Shown: one piece after another, positions 40,534-48,198 of the stretch
Layout: the number at the start of each line of letters is the position of its first letter
Position numbering within the stretch: the first letter of the stretch is position 1
Assembly: GCA_963772335.1 (NCBI GenBank)
Contig: CAVYXF010000001.1
Location: 1,178,001 to 1,242,000 of the forward strand
Direction of reading: 5' to 3'
DNA length: 64,000 bases
DNA from: CAVYXF01 sp963772335
GTDB taxonomy: Bacteria > Pseudomonadota > Alphaproteobacteria > Rhizobiales > Rhodomicrobiaceae
Translations under genes and position numbers: made by a program
The notes under the pieces: generated by a model
Databases searched by the model: none
Told to the model about the DNA's origin: nothing
The model's input: only the letters and a program-made list of their open reading frames with translations

Positions 40534-40733
40534 GAACGGAGCAATGGAACAAAATCATCAGCCTGTGGCATTCCGGCCATTCCATTGAAGAGATCTCCAG
40601 GCAAACCGGCGTGCCGGTATCCGTGCTTGGCCAGGGCCTCCTTGGCGCCGCGGAGCGCGCCGCCCGGGTGTGGAACAACTGCGGTGTGTCGAAGAACACC
40701 GCAGTGCTCTACCCCCACACCGTAAAGCGCTAG
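40530..40733 (+). CDS. Small helix-turn-helix protein coupled to g15
   Basis: 67 residues: RTEQWNKIISLWHSGHSIEE-ISRQTGVPVSVLGQGLLGAA. The first half predicts a HTH of the homeodomain/recombinase type (IISLWHSGHSIEEISRQTGV), the rest is short and basic. The ATG overlaps the g15 stop by four bases. It could be a DNA-binding regulator or a small structural component. I do not know a described family at this GTA position. If g15 is frameshifted, coupling to it would be lost. Confidence 0.6.
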   Translation: MRTEQWNKIISLWHSGHSIEEISRQTGVPVSVLGQGLLGAAERAARVWNNCGVSKNTAVLYPHTVKR

Positions 40734-40745
40734 GGCGGGAGCGGC

Positions 40746-41522
40746 ATGGCCGATAGCACACATCTCGCTTTGCCTTATCTAGAGGCGGCCCAGGCGCAAA
40801 AGCACGTAACGCACAACGAGGCGCTTCGCATTCTCGACGCGCTCGTCATGCTAACGGTGCTCGATCGCGACCTGACCGTGCCGCCGACAAGCCCCGCAGA
40901 CGGCGACCGCTACCTCGTCGCATTCGGTGCAAGCGGCGCTTGGGTAAGCCGGGACGGCAACATCGCCACCTGCCAGGATGGCGCGTGGCGCTTCTCGACG
41001 CCGCAGGAGGGCTGGCGTCTTTGGGTGGCGGACGAAGCCGCCCTCCTAGTCTTTGACGGCGCCTCCTGGGTCGGCGCCTCGACACAGAACGCCGCCCTTA
41101 TCGGCGTCGCCACCACCGCCGATGGCACCAACAAGCTTGCCGTCTCCTCACCTGCAGTACTGTTCAATCACGCCGGGAGCGGTGTGCAGGTGAAGCTCAA
41201 CAAGAACAGCGACGGCGACACCGCGAGCGTGCTGTTCCAGACGAGTTGGTCGGGCCGGGCGGAGATTGGCCTGATGGGTGACAGTAATTTCGTCTTCAAG
41301 ACGTCGCCGGACGGCGTGACCTTTTCCACCGGCCTCACCTTCGTCGCCAGCGCAGGCGGCGTGCCGAAACTGCCTAACTTCACCGTCTCCGGCCTGCCGA
41401 ACGCCGCGAGCGCGGGCGCGGGCGCCCTTGCCCATGTCAGCGATGAAACCGGCGGCGCCGTGCTCGCCTTCTCCGACGGGTCGGACTGGCGGCGGGTCAC
41501 CGACCGGGCGATCGTCGCCTGA
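40746..41522 (+). CDS. DUF2793 protein, head-spike-like (RcGTA rcc01080/GhsB type)
   Basis: 258 residues. The N-terminal DUF2793 is clear: STHLALPYLEAAQAQKHVTH-NEALRILDALVMLTVLDRDL...PPTSPADGDRYLV and GWRLWVADEAALLVFDGASW. The second half is beta-rich (VQVKLNKNSDGDTASVLFQT; GLTFVASAGGVPKLPNFTVS) and would form the outer spike. In Rhodobacter a DUF2793 protein is the head spike that binds capsular polysaccharide and is encoded away from the main cluster. Here it follows g15 directly. DUF2793 proteins also occur as phage tail-side proteins. Confidence 0.8.
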   Translation: MADSTHLALPYLEAAQAQKHVTHNEALRILDALVMLTVLDRDLTVPPTSPADGDRYLVAFGASGAWVSRDGNIATCQDGAWRFSTPQEGWRLWVADEAALLVFDGASWVGASTQNAALIGVATTADGTNKLAVSSPAVLFNHAGSGVQVKLNKNSDGDTASVLFQTSWSGRAEIGLMGDSNFVFKTSPDGVTFSTGLTFVASAGGVPKLPNFTVSGLPNAASAGAGALAHVSDETGGAVLAFSDGSDWRRVTDRAIVA

Positions 41523-41558
41523 CACTTCCCCCTTTGCAGAAAATCTAAGGATCGGCCT

Positions 41559-41738
41559 TTGCACGATCACCCTTCGCACGACGTCTCTGACGCCATTCTC
41601 GCGGGCAGCCTCGTCGCATCGCCGGCATGGACGGTGCCGCTCAGCCAGGTCAACGCGCTGCTCACCACCATCTCGCTCATCGTCGGTCTCCTGATCGGCG
41701 CCATCCGGCTCTGGCAGCTCTGGCGCGACAAGCGCTGA
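41559..41738 (+). CDS. Single-span small membrane protein, holin-like
   Basis: 59 residues from TTG 41559: HDHPSHDVSDAILAGSLVAS-PAWTVPLSQVNALLTTISLI-VGLLIGAIRLWQLWRDKR. One membrane span near residues 36-52 and a basic C-terminus, preceded by a polar N-terminus. Such proteins sit next to endolysins in alphaproteobacterial prophages and are often holins or holin antagonists. The weak TTG start fits tight control. A hairpin with a T-run follows (41765-41786). Confidence 0.6.
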   Translation: MHDHPSHDVSDAILAGSLVASPAWTVPLSQVNALLTTISLIVGLLIGAIRLWQLWRDKR

Positions 41739-41764
41739 GAGAAACGCCCCCGCGCATCAGCACA

Positions 41765-41787
41765 GCCGCCTTCGGGCGGTTTTTTCA
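41765..41787 (+). terminator. Intrinsic terminator before the endolysin gene
   Basis: CCGCC-TTC-GGGCGG followed by TTTTTT. It lies between the holin-like gene and the endolysin. The distance to the endolysin start is only 13 bases, so it may act as an attenuator for the lysis genes. Confidence 0.65.
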
Positions 41788-41799
41788 TTGGAGCCTATC

Positions 41800-42351
41800 T
41801 TGCACGAGAATTTCGAAGGCGCCCTCGCCCATGTCCTGCAATTCGAGGGCGGCTATTCCGATCACCCCTCCGATCCAGGCGGGGCGACGAACCGCGGCAT
41901 CACCAAAGCTGTGCTTGAGACCTATCGCGGCCGCTCGGTGACGAAAGCAGAAGTTCGCGCATTGACGCGCGAGGAGGCCGCCGCAATCTACCGCCGTTAT
42001 TACTGGGCGAAAGCAGCCTGCGATCAGCTGCCGGAAGGCGTCGATCTCGCCGTGTTCGACTGCGCCGTCAACCAGGGCGTCGGGCGCGCCACACGTTATC
42101 TCAAAGACGCGGCGTCGGTCGCCCTTGATGGCCCCGTCGGCGCCAATCCGATCGCCGCCGCCACAGCCGCCAAGCCCGAGGTCCTTCTGACCGAGTTCAT
42201 GGCCCGCCGGATGCATGGCTACGGCCTCCTGCAGAAGCTGTTCAAAGTGTTCGGCCTTGGCTGGTCACGCCGGCTGATGGCAACCCACGCGGCCGCGCTT
42301 GCTTTGCTTGCGAAGCGCCCAGCGGCTTCCACATCCACCCCCAACGCATAG
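41800..42351 (+). CDS. Endolysin, glycoside hydrolase family 108 N-acetylmuramidase
   Basis: 183 residues from TTG 41800 (GGAG six bases upstream; a TTG at 41788 is less well placed). The GH108 core is HENFEGALAHVLQFEGGYSD-HPSDPGGATNRGIT with the catalytic Glu in EGGY, then EEAAAIYRRYYWAKAACDQL and DCAVNQGVGRATRYL (peptidoglycan-binding part). It hydrolyses the glycan of the producer's wall to release particles. The preceding hairpin and the TTG start suggest restricted expression. Confidence 0.9.
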   Translation: MHENFEGALAHVLQFEGGYSDHPSDPGGATNRGITKAVLETYRGRSVTKAEVRALTREEAAAIYRRYYWAKAACDQLPEGVDLAVFDCAVNQGVGRATRYLKDAASVALDGPVGANPIAAATAAKPEVLLTEFMARRMHGYGLLQKLFKVFGLGWSRRLMATHAAALALLAKRPAASTSTPNA

Positions 42352-42361
42352 AGGTGATTTC

Positions 42362-42556
42362 ATGAGCATGATTTTGCAGCGCCTGAAGGAACCCTCCACC
42401 TATGCCGGCATCGCCGCTTTTCTCGCAGGCTTCGGTCTGATGCATCTGACCGAGCAGGATTGGAACCAGATCTTCGGCGCAATAGCCGCGCTCGCCGGCG
42501 TTGCGGCGATCTTCCTCAAAGAGAAAAGCGGGGCCTCCGGCGACAAAAACTCATGA
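42362..42556 (+). CDS. Holin-like two-span membrane protein
   Basis: 64 residues from ATG 42362 (AGAGGTGATTTC upstream): SMILQRLKEPSTYAGIAAFL-AGFGLMHLTEQDWNQIFGAI-AALAGVAAIFLKEKSGASG. Two membrane spans separated by a short polar loop and a Lys-rich tail are typical of small phage holins found after endolysin genes in Hyphomicrobiales. Overlaps the next gene by four bases. Confidence 0.72.
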   Translation: MSMILQRLKEPSTYAGIAAFLAGFGLMHLTEQDWNQIFGAIAALAGVAAIFLKEKSGASGDKNS

Positions 42557-42777
42557 GCGCGATTGGCGTCATCGCAAAAGCCATCCTCGCCCTGGCGCAG
42601 TTCTTCGACAGTCTGATGCGCGATCTCGCCGAGCGCCGCGCGATGGAGGCTGGGGAGGACCGCGCCACCGCTCGTTCTCTCAAGGAGCAGACTGCCCGTG
42701 TGGAAAAAGCCCGCGCCGCTCGCCGTGCTGTTGATTCTGACCGGCTGCCAGACGACGACCCCTATCGCCGTGACTGA
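42553..42777 (+). CDS. Rz-like inner-membrane spanin candidate
   Basis: 74 residues from ATG 42553: one N-terminal hydrophobic segment (SAIGVIAKAILALAQFFDSL) and a long charged helix (ERRAMEAGEDRATARSLKEQ-TARVEKARAARRAVDSD), ending DRLPDDDPYRRD. A signal-anchor plus coiled coil, with a lipoprotein gene embedded in its 3' end in another frame, is the Rz/Rz1 architecture. Spanins fuse inner and outer membranes in the last lysis step. Confidence 0.68.
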   Translation: MSAIGVIAKAILALAQFFDSLMRDLAERRAMEAGEDRATARSLKEQTARVEKARAARRAVDSDRLPDDDPYRRD

Positions 42778-42889
42778 TACGGCGTGCCTCGCCTTCGAGC
42801 CGATCACCTATTCGAGCAAAGACACACTGCTGACATCCCGCCAAATCCGGCAGCACAATGCCGCGTTTCGCAGCCTGTGTCCGAAGTAG
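42698..42889 (+). CDS. Rz1-like outer-membrane spanin lipoprotein candidate
   Basis: 63 residues from GTG 42698, 80 bases inside the Rz-like gene in the +1 frame. Signal peptide with lipobox WKKPAPLAVLLILTGC (Cys is the lipidated residue), followed by QTTTPIAVTDTACLAFEPIT and a short hydrophilic tail. CAAGGAG lies at the right distance upstream. Nested lipoprotein genes of this type are almost diagnostic of spanin pairs. It ends the GTA/prophage-like locus. Confidence 0.7.
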   Translation: MWKKPAPLAVLLILTGCQTTTPIAVTDTACLAFEPITYSSKDTLLTSRQIRQHNAAFRSLCPK

Positions 42890-43003
42890 TTTGTCTAAAA
42901 TCACCGAAATGAGATAATACGCAGATTTACGAAGGCAAAGAATTTCTTTAAATTAACGCATTTGATCCAAGAGTAAAGAGACTAGCAACAAGTCTGCACA
43001 GTC

Positions 43004-43399
43004 ATGCTTGCCACTCTCGCCTCTCGCGATTTCGATCTCTGCGCACGCACGGTCAAACTCCTGGCCGCTGGGGAACCCGAGGAACTGCGCGCCGCGCTCG
43101 CCTGCGCTTTGCGTAACCGCATCGTTACGGCCTGGAAAAAAGCCAGCTCCGCGCCGCTCGACATCTGTCAGGATTTCATCCAGGAAGCCACCGGAGCAAG
43201 ATCAGAACTCCTCAACGGTCCAGGTGAATTCGATGCCGAGTGGTGTCGCGCGATGGCGATGAATTGTCTCGTTTGGAGCGGAGACCTTGCCGATCCCACC
43301 AACGGGGCCACATCCTGTCATCGTCATGATGTCACGGCCTCCTGGGACGCAAGGCGCGCACCGACGGCGTTGATCGGCGCCTATATTTTCTTGCGCTGA
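43004..43399 (+). CDS. SleB-like cell wall hydrolase-domain protein, possibly degenerate
   Basis: 131 residues. The C-terminal part AMAMNCLVWSGDLADPTNGA-TSCHRHDVTASWDARRAPTA-LIGAYIFLR resembles the end of SleB/CwlJ-type hydrolases (DPTxGAxxxHxxxxxPxW...IGxHxFxR). The N-terminal half is helical and unrecognised. No signal peptide. It lies just after the lysis genes and may belong to them, or to the following chromosomal region. Catalytic residues of this family are poorly conserved here. Confidence 0.5.
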   Translation: MLATLASRDFDLCARTVKLLAAGEPEELRAALACALRNRIVTAWKKASSAPLDICQDFIQEATGARSELLNGPGEFDAEWCRAMAMNCLVWSGDLADPTNGATSCHRHDVTASWDARRAPTALIGAYIFLR

Positions 43400-43493
43400 T
43401 CTTCTGAAAGACGCAAATACTGCATTATTCTGCATTCATGACGCGTTCACGCCGATCGCCGCATTTTTCCCGCTCATCGAGAACGCTTGAGCT

Positions 43494-43766
43494 ATGAAAC
43501 GGTTTACAAATCTCATCCTATTGCTGCTTGCCCTTGTGGCTGCGCACCCTTCGGCGCGGGCCTCCGCCCAGGATTGCGCGGCCAGCTGGACGCAAAATCA
43601 GTACAAATCCTTCGATGCCTTGCAAGATGAAGTGAAAAAGAAATACGGTGAGGTGCGTATCCTTCGCGTGGCGCTCTGCAATTCCGGCCCCAATCCGTAT
43701 TTTCAGGTTGTGATCATCTCCGGCAATGGCGAGGTCCGCCGCATTCAGGTTGCCGCCGCGCATTGA
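43494..43766 (+). CDS. Small periplasmic PepSY-like protein
   Basis: 90 residues with signal peptide MKRFTNLILLLLALVAAHPS (cleavage near ASA). The mature part SWTQNQYKSFDALQDEVKKK-YGEVRILRVALCNSGPNPYF-QVVIISGNGEVRRIQV follows the PepSY-type beta-alpha-beta layout. PepSY proteins upstream of PhoP/FeuP-type two-component genes are common in Hyphomicrobiales and may inhibit the sensor. It is 105 bases before the regulator, on the same strand. Confidence 0.72.
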   Translation: MKRFTNLILLLLALVAAHPSARASAQDCAASWTQNQYKSFDALQDEVKKKYGEVRILRVALCNSGPNPYFQVVIISGNGEVRRIQVAAAH

Positions 43767-43870
43767 GTGAGCTTCGCCTGAAAAGAATTGAGTCCGACGT
43801 AATTGCGGCATAAACCTTTTTGTAGCACAACCCTTCTCGCAATTGGGCCCACGGGGGAGGAGGCCGGAAC

Positions 43871-44542
43871 ATGCGGCTTCTGGTAGTAGAGGACGATCGG
43901 GACCTCAACCGACAACTCGTCGCGGCGCTAAGCCAGGCTGGCTACGCTGTCGATGCTGCTTTTGACGGCGAGGAAGGGCATTTCCTCGGCGATACCGAGC
44001 CCTATGACGCCATTATCCTGGATCTCGGTCTTCCCAAGCTCGACGGCATCAGCGTGCTGGAGGCCTGGCGCCGCGCCGATAAGAAGGTGCCGGTACTCAT
44101 CCTCACCGCGCGCGACCGCTGGAGCGACAAGGTGGCTGGGATCGACGCCGGCGCCGACGACTATGTGGTGAAGCCTTTCCATGTCGAGGAAGTGATGGCA
44201 CGCGTGCGCGCGCTGCTCCGCCGCAGCGCTGGACATGCCCGCAGCGAAATCGAATGCGGCCCCTTGCGCCTCGACACCAAGCTCGCGCGGCTCTACGTGT
44301 CGGGCCAGCCGATAAAGCTCACCTCGCTCGAATATCGGCTGCTCGCCTATCTCATGCATCACCAGGGCCGGGTCGTGCCCCGGCTGGAGCTGGTCGAGCA
44401 TCTCTACGAGCAGGACTTCGACCGCGATTCGAACACCATTGAAGTTTTCATCGGCCGCCTGCGGAAAAAGATCCCGGCGGATATGATCCGCACGGTACGC
44501 GGGCTCGGCTATTGTATCGCCACGCCCGAGAATGAAGCGTAA
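43871..44542 (+). CDS. OmpR/PhoP-family response regulator (FeuP-like)
   Basis: 223 residues. Receiver with LLVVEDDRDLNRQLVAALSQ, acceptor Asp in AIILDLGLPKLDGI, LILTARDRWSDKVAGIDAGA and VVKPFHVEEV. C-terminal winged helix: KLTSLEYRLLAYLMHHQGRV, NTIEVFIGRLRKKIPADMIR-TVRGLGYCIA. It overlaps the kinase gene by 11 bases. The order PepSY-regulator-kinase resembles FeuP/FeuQ, which in rhizobia control envelope functions. FeuP identity is inferred from family and context. Confidence 0.9.
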   Translation: MRLLVVEDDRDLNRQLVAALSQAGYAVDAAFDGEEGHFLGDTEPYDAIILDLGLPKLDGISVLEAWRRADKKVPVLILTARDRWSDKVAGIDAGADDYVVKPFHVEEVMARVRALLRRSAGHARSEIECGPLRLDTKLARLYVSGQPIKLTSLEYRLLAYLMHHQGRVVPRLELVEHLYEQDFDRDSNTIEVFIGRLRKKIPADMIRTVRGLGYCIATPENEA

Positions 44543-45911
44543 CTCCCTATCTCGCCGTCTCTTTCTCTCCTCGGCCTTGTGGACCCTCCTGGTGCTGCCC
44601 TTCACCGGAGCGGTGCTGATCTCCCTTTACCGGGATGCCGTCGAGCGCAGCTTCGATGCCCGCCTCAATCAATATCTCGAATATCTGATCGCCGTGACCT
44701 CGCCCGACCAGGGCGTTGACATCGATGAGCCGACTGCGCTCGGCGAGCCGCTGTTCAGCCTGCCCTTCTCCGGCTGGTATTGGGAGATCAAGACGCTCAG
44801 CGATCAAAGCATTCTGTTCAAGTCCAACTCCCTCGTCTCTGAGGCGCTGACCTTGCCGAGCGAAAGGGCCGTCACGCCGGATGCGACCGAGATCCGCAAG
44901 GCTTATCTCGACGGACCGGAACAGCAGACGCTGCGCACCTTAGAGCGTGAGATCGCTATTACCGAGAAGGACCAGCAGAAACGCTATACCTACGCCGTGG
45001 CGGGGGATGCCTCGGAAATCGAAAACGAGGTTGACGCCTTCGCCATGATGCTGGCCGTGGCCTTCTGCATGCTCGGCGCGGGGCTGCTGATCGCAACATT
45101 CTTCCAGGTGCGCTTCGGTTTGAGGCCCCTCAACGAGATTCGCGCCCGCCTGCAGGCCATCCGCTCCGGCGAGGCGGCCATGCTGGAGGGATCACCGCCC
45201 GAGGAGATCCAGCCGCTGCAGCAGGAGCTGAACGCGCTCATTCAGTCCAACCAGGATATCATCGAGCGCGCACGCACCCATGTCGGCAATCTCGCCCACG
45301 CACTGAAAACCCCCTTGAGCGTCATTACCAATGAGGCAAGGAGCCATGACGGCGAGTTCGCAGCCAAAATCGCCGAGCAGGCCGCTCTCATGCGCGAATA
45401 TATCACCCATCACCTCACGCGCGCGCAGGTCGCCGCGCGGGTCAGCATTGTCGGCGGCGTTACCGACGTCAGCGAGACCGTGAACTCCATCAGCCATGCC
45501 TTATCGCGCATCTACTCCGAACGCCAGCTCACCTTCAAAGTAGACTGCCCGCCGGACGCGAAATTCCGGGGCGAGAAGCAAGACCTCCAGGAGATGATGG
45601 GTAATCTGCTCGACAATGCCTGCAAATGGGCGAATTCCGAAATTGCCGTTAGCGTCAGCGTCGAGCGCCCGCCAAAGTCTGTCGGCGCGAATCATCTGCA
45701 GGTTTTGATCGACGACGATGGCCCGGGTCTCAGTGAGGCTGAGCTGCAAAGCGCGATTACCCGTGGAAAACGTCTCGACGAGACCAAGCCCGGCTCCGGT
45801 CTCGGCCTTTCCATCGTTGCCGACCTCTCAGCAATGTATTATGGCAGTTTCGAGTTGCTGCGCTCACCGCGAGGGGGCTTGCGCGCCAAGCTGATGCTTC
45901 CTGCGGCCTGA
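44532..45911 (+). CDS. PhoQ/FeuQ-like sensor histidine kinase
   Basis: 459 residues. First membrane span LFLSSALWTLLVLPFTGAVL, periplasmic sensor region (about 35-165), second span MMLAVAFCMLGAGLLIATFF, HAMP, H-box VGNLAHALKTPLSVITNEAR, N box LQEMMGNLLDNACKWANSEI, G boxes DDDGPGLSEAE and GSGLGLSIVADLSA. It phosphorylates the overlapping OmpR-type regulator. The periplasmic domain may interact with the adjacent PepSY-like protein. No frame defect. Confidence 0.9.
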   Translation: MKRNSLSRRLFLSSALWTLLVLPFTGAVLISLYRDAVERSFDARLNQYLEYLIAVTSPDQGVDIDEPTALGEPLFSLPFSGWYWEIKTLSDQSILFKSNSLVSEALTLPSERAVTPDATEIRKAYLDGPEQQTLRTLEREIAITEKDQQKRYTYAVAGDASEIENEVDAFAMMLAVAFCMLGAGLLIATFFQVRFGLRPLNEIRARLQAIRSGEAAMLEGSPPEEIQPLQQELNALIQSNQDIIERARTHVGNLAHALKTPLSVITNEARSHDGEFAAKIAEQAALMREYITHHLTRAQVAARVSIVGGVTDVSETVNSISHALSRIYSERQLTFKVDCPPDAKFRGEKQDLQEMMGNLLDNACKWANSEIAVSVSVERPPKSVGANHLQVLIDDDGPGLSEAELQSAITRGKRLDETKPGSGLGLSIVADLSAMYYGSFELLRSPRGGLRAKLMLPAA

Positions 45912-46023
45912 CGTGTCGCAAAAAAGCCAGATTGGGCACTCTAAGGTTTTAGGCAGTTGCAGCATGCCATCGATGGGGGTTGGTCTGGCAGGCGACCGGA
46001 CCTGCTGAAGTCACGGGGAAAAA

Positions 46024-46482
46024 ATGAAACTTTCGAGATACTTCGCTCTTGGAGCGGTGGCGTTGTCCTTGTGGGGCTGCGGCCCTGGCGCAACGAATCA
46101 GGACGCCGGTACGGTGGTCGGTGCTGTTGCGGGCGGCGTGATCGGCAATCAGTTCGGCCATGGTGCGGGCCGCGCGCTCGCCACGGTTGGTGGCGCTGTT
46201 GCCGGCGGCATTATTGGCAACCAGATCGGCCGCGACATGGACGACTACGACCGGCAGATGGCGGCGGACGCTGAATACGCCTCCCTCGAATATGAAGAGG
46301 AGCGCCGCTGGCGTAACGAGAAGAACGGGCATTACGGCTATATCAAGCCGCGCCGTACCTATACTTGGCGCTCGTTGAAATGCCGCGAATACGAAACCAC
46401 GATCTACGTTCATGGCCGGCCGGAAACGATGGTCGGCAAGGCTTGCAAGCAGCCTGACGGGACATGGAAAGCCGTCGCATAG
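46024..46482 (+). CDS. Glycine-zipper (17-kDa antigen-like) outer-membrane lipoprotein
   Basis: 152 residues. Lipobox FALGAVALSLWGCG, then two glycine-zipper repeats (AGTVVGAVAGGVIGNQFGHG; ATVGGAVAGGIIGNQIGRDM), and a C-terminal beta part (RTYTWRSLKCREYETTIYVH-GRPETMVGKACKQPDGTWK). Similar to Rickettsia 17-kDa antigen-type proteins, which sit in the outer membrane. Followed by a strong terminator (46513-46544). Probably monocistronic. Confidence 0.85.
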   Translation: MKLSRYFALGAVALSLWGCGPGATNQDAGTVVGAVAGGVIGNQFGHGAGRALATVGGAVAGGIIGNQIGRDMDDYDRQMAADAEYASLEYEEERRWRNEKNGHYGYIKPRRTYTWRSLKCREYETTIYVHGRPETMVGKACKQPDGTWKAVA

Positions 46483-46512
46483 CGACATCACCTCTCGTCT
46501 TTATGGAATATC

Positions 46513-46544
46513 AGCGCCCGGCGAAATGCCGGGCGCTTTTTTTG
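46513..46544 (+). terminator. Rho-independent terminator after the glycine-zipper lipoprotein gene
   Basis: AGCGCCCGGC / GCCGGGCGCT (10-bp perfect stem, loop GAAAT) followed by seven T. Textbook form. Confidence 0.92.
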
Positions 46545-46623
46545 TCCATGTTGACGCGCCTCAAGGCAAAAGACTTGATTAGCGGCATGCTGGAGTGGAT
46601 ATCTGGGCCAGAATCCTCAAGGC

Positions 46624-47709
46624 ATGGCTGAGCTGCATATGGTTTTGTGGGCGATATTCGCATTGCTGACAGCAACTGCCGCCCTTGCGGTACTACGCCC
46701 GTTTTGGCGCGCGCAGAGGCCATCTGCGCGGCTCGCCAATGACATCGAGGTCTACAAGCAGCAGCTTCAGGAGATCGAGGACGAGAGCGCACGCGGTCTC
46801 ATCGGCGATAAGGAGCTCGAAGCGGCGCGCATTGAAATCTCCAGGCGGATTCTCGCCGCAGCGGAGACTCCCGCGCCGTCCCCCCGCCTGCAGTCGAGAG
46901 CGTTCGCGCCTTACGTGCTGGTGGCTTTCATTCCCGCCGTCGCCCTATCGCTCTATATGATCTACGGCTCGCCCAGTATGCCTGCGCAGCCCTTCGCCGA
47001 GCGCGCCCCGTCCGGTGCTGATTCGATTCAGACCCTCGTCGCCCGCGTTGAGGAAAGGCTTGACGCCCATCCTGAGGACGGCGCCGGCTGGAGCGTCATC
47101 GCGCCGGTCTATATGCGCCTCGGCCGCTATGCCGACGCAGCCGAAGCTTACCGCAATGCATCCAAGCTGCTGGGCGAGACGGCGGATCGGGCCGCCAATC
47201 TCGGCGAGGCTCTGGCGCTCGCCAATGATGGAACCGTCGATGCCGAGGCGCGGCAGGCTTTCGACAAGGCACTTTCGCTTGACGCAAATCAGCCCAAATC
47301 GCAATTTTGGCTGGCGATCGCCCAGGAGCAGTCCGGACGACCGGCTGAAGCGATTGCGATCTACAAAAAGTTGCTGCAGCGACAGTTGCCGGAAGGCGTC
47401 ACCCAGGCTGTCCGCCAGCGCATCGCTGCTCTGGAGGGTGCACCGCCTGCGCCGGGGCAGAATCAAGAAGCTGCGAGTGGGGTGGATGCCGCCCAGATTA
47501 ACCAGATGGTCGCAGGCCTTGCCGAGCGGCTGAAAAAAGATAGCTCCGACCTCAAAGGCTGGCTTATGCTCGTCAGAGCCTATACCGTTCTCGGCCGCAA
47601 GGATGACGCTTTGAGCGCCCTCAATCAGGCGCGCGGCCAGTTTGCCGGGAACAGCGACGCTCTGGGCCAGATCGACGCGCTGGCGAAATCCTTGGGACTT
47701 CCTTCATAG
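46624..47709 (+). CDS. ccmI: Cytochrome c maturation protein CcmI (CycH)
   Basis: 361 residues. Two N-terminal membrane spans around a cytoplasmic loop: HMVLWAIFALLTATAALAVL, the loop with VYKQQLQEIEDESARGLIGD-KELEAARIEISRRIL, and YVLVAFIPAVALSLYMIYG. The periplasmic part has TPR repeats (AGWSVIAPVYMRLGRYADAA-EAYRNASKLL; PKSQFWLAIAQEQSGRPAEA). CcmI holds apocytochrome c for heme ligation. First gene of ccmI-ccmE-ccmF-ccmH, spaced by 13-20 bases or overlapping. Confidence 0.93.
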   Translation: MAELHMVLWAIFALLTATAALAVLRPFWRAQRPSARLANDIEVYKQQLQEIEDESARGLIGDKELEAARIEISRRILAAAETPAPSPRLQSRAFAPYVLVAFIPAVALSLYMIYGSPSMPAQPFAERAPSGADSIQTLVARVEERLDAHPEDGAGWSVIAPVYMRLGRYADAAEAYRNASKLLGETADRAANLGEALALANDGTVDAEARQAFDKALSLDANQPKSQFWLAIAQEQSGRPAEAIAIYKKLLQRQLPEGVTQAVRQRIAALEGAPPAPGQNQEAASGVDAAQINQMVAGLAERLKKDSSDLKGWLMLVRAYTVLGRKDDALSALNQARGQFAGNSDALGQIDALAKSLGLPS

Positions 47710-47722
47710 CAAGGCTAGGAAA

Positions 47723-48178
47723 ATGACGCGCAAGCAGAGACGATCCGTCTTTATCTTCGGCGGGATGGCCGTGTTGGGGCTTGCCGCCTTCCTGGTGCTG
47801 TCCGCCTTGCAGGACTCCATCGTGTTCTTCTACAGCCCGTCCGACATCGAGGCTAAGCACGTCGAGGCAGGCCAGCGTGTGCGCATTGGCGGTCTCGTCG
47901 CCGAAGGCAGCGTGCACAAGAACGGCACCGAGGTGAGCTTCGACATCAGCGATGGGGCAAAGACCATCAAGGTCAATTATACCGGCATATTGCCCGATTT
48001 GTTCCGCGAAGGTCAGGGCGTGGTAGCCGAGGGCCGTATGGAAGCCCCTGAAAAACTCGCCGCCGACACCGTGCTCGCCAAGCACGACGAGAAATATATG
48101 CCGCCCGAAGTCGCGGAGAGCCTGAAAAAGCAGGGCGTGTGGCGCGGGAACGAAACGGCGGCGAAAGAAACGAACTAA
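47723..48178 (+). CDS. ccmE: Heme chaperone CcmE (CycJ)
   Basis: 151 residues from ATG 47723 (AGGAAA upstream). N-terminal anchor SVFIFGGMAVLGLAAFLVLS, OB-fold core YSPSDIEAKHVEAGQRVRIG-GLVAEGSV, EVSFDISDGAKTIKVNYTGI-LPDLFREGQGVVAEG, and the heme-binding motif VLAKHDEKYMPPE, whose His binds heme covalently. It ferries heme to CcmF/CcmH in the periplasm. Confidence 0.95.
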   Translation: MTRKQRRSVFIFGGMAVLGLAAFLVLSALQDSIVFFYSPSDIEAKHVEAGQRVRIGGLVAEGSVHKNGTEVSFDISDGAKTIKVNYTGILPDLFREGQGVVAEGRMEAPEKLAADTVLAKHDEKYMPPEVAESLKKQGVWRGNETAAKETN

Positions 48179-48198
48179 CAGGTAAGAGGACGCCCCTC

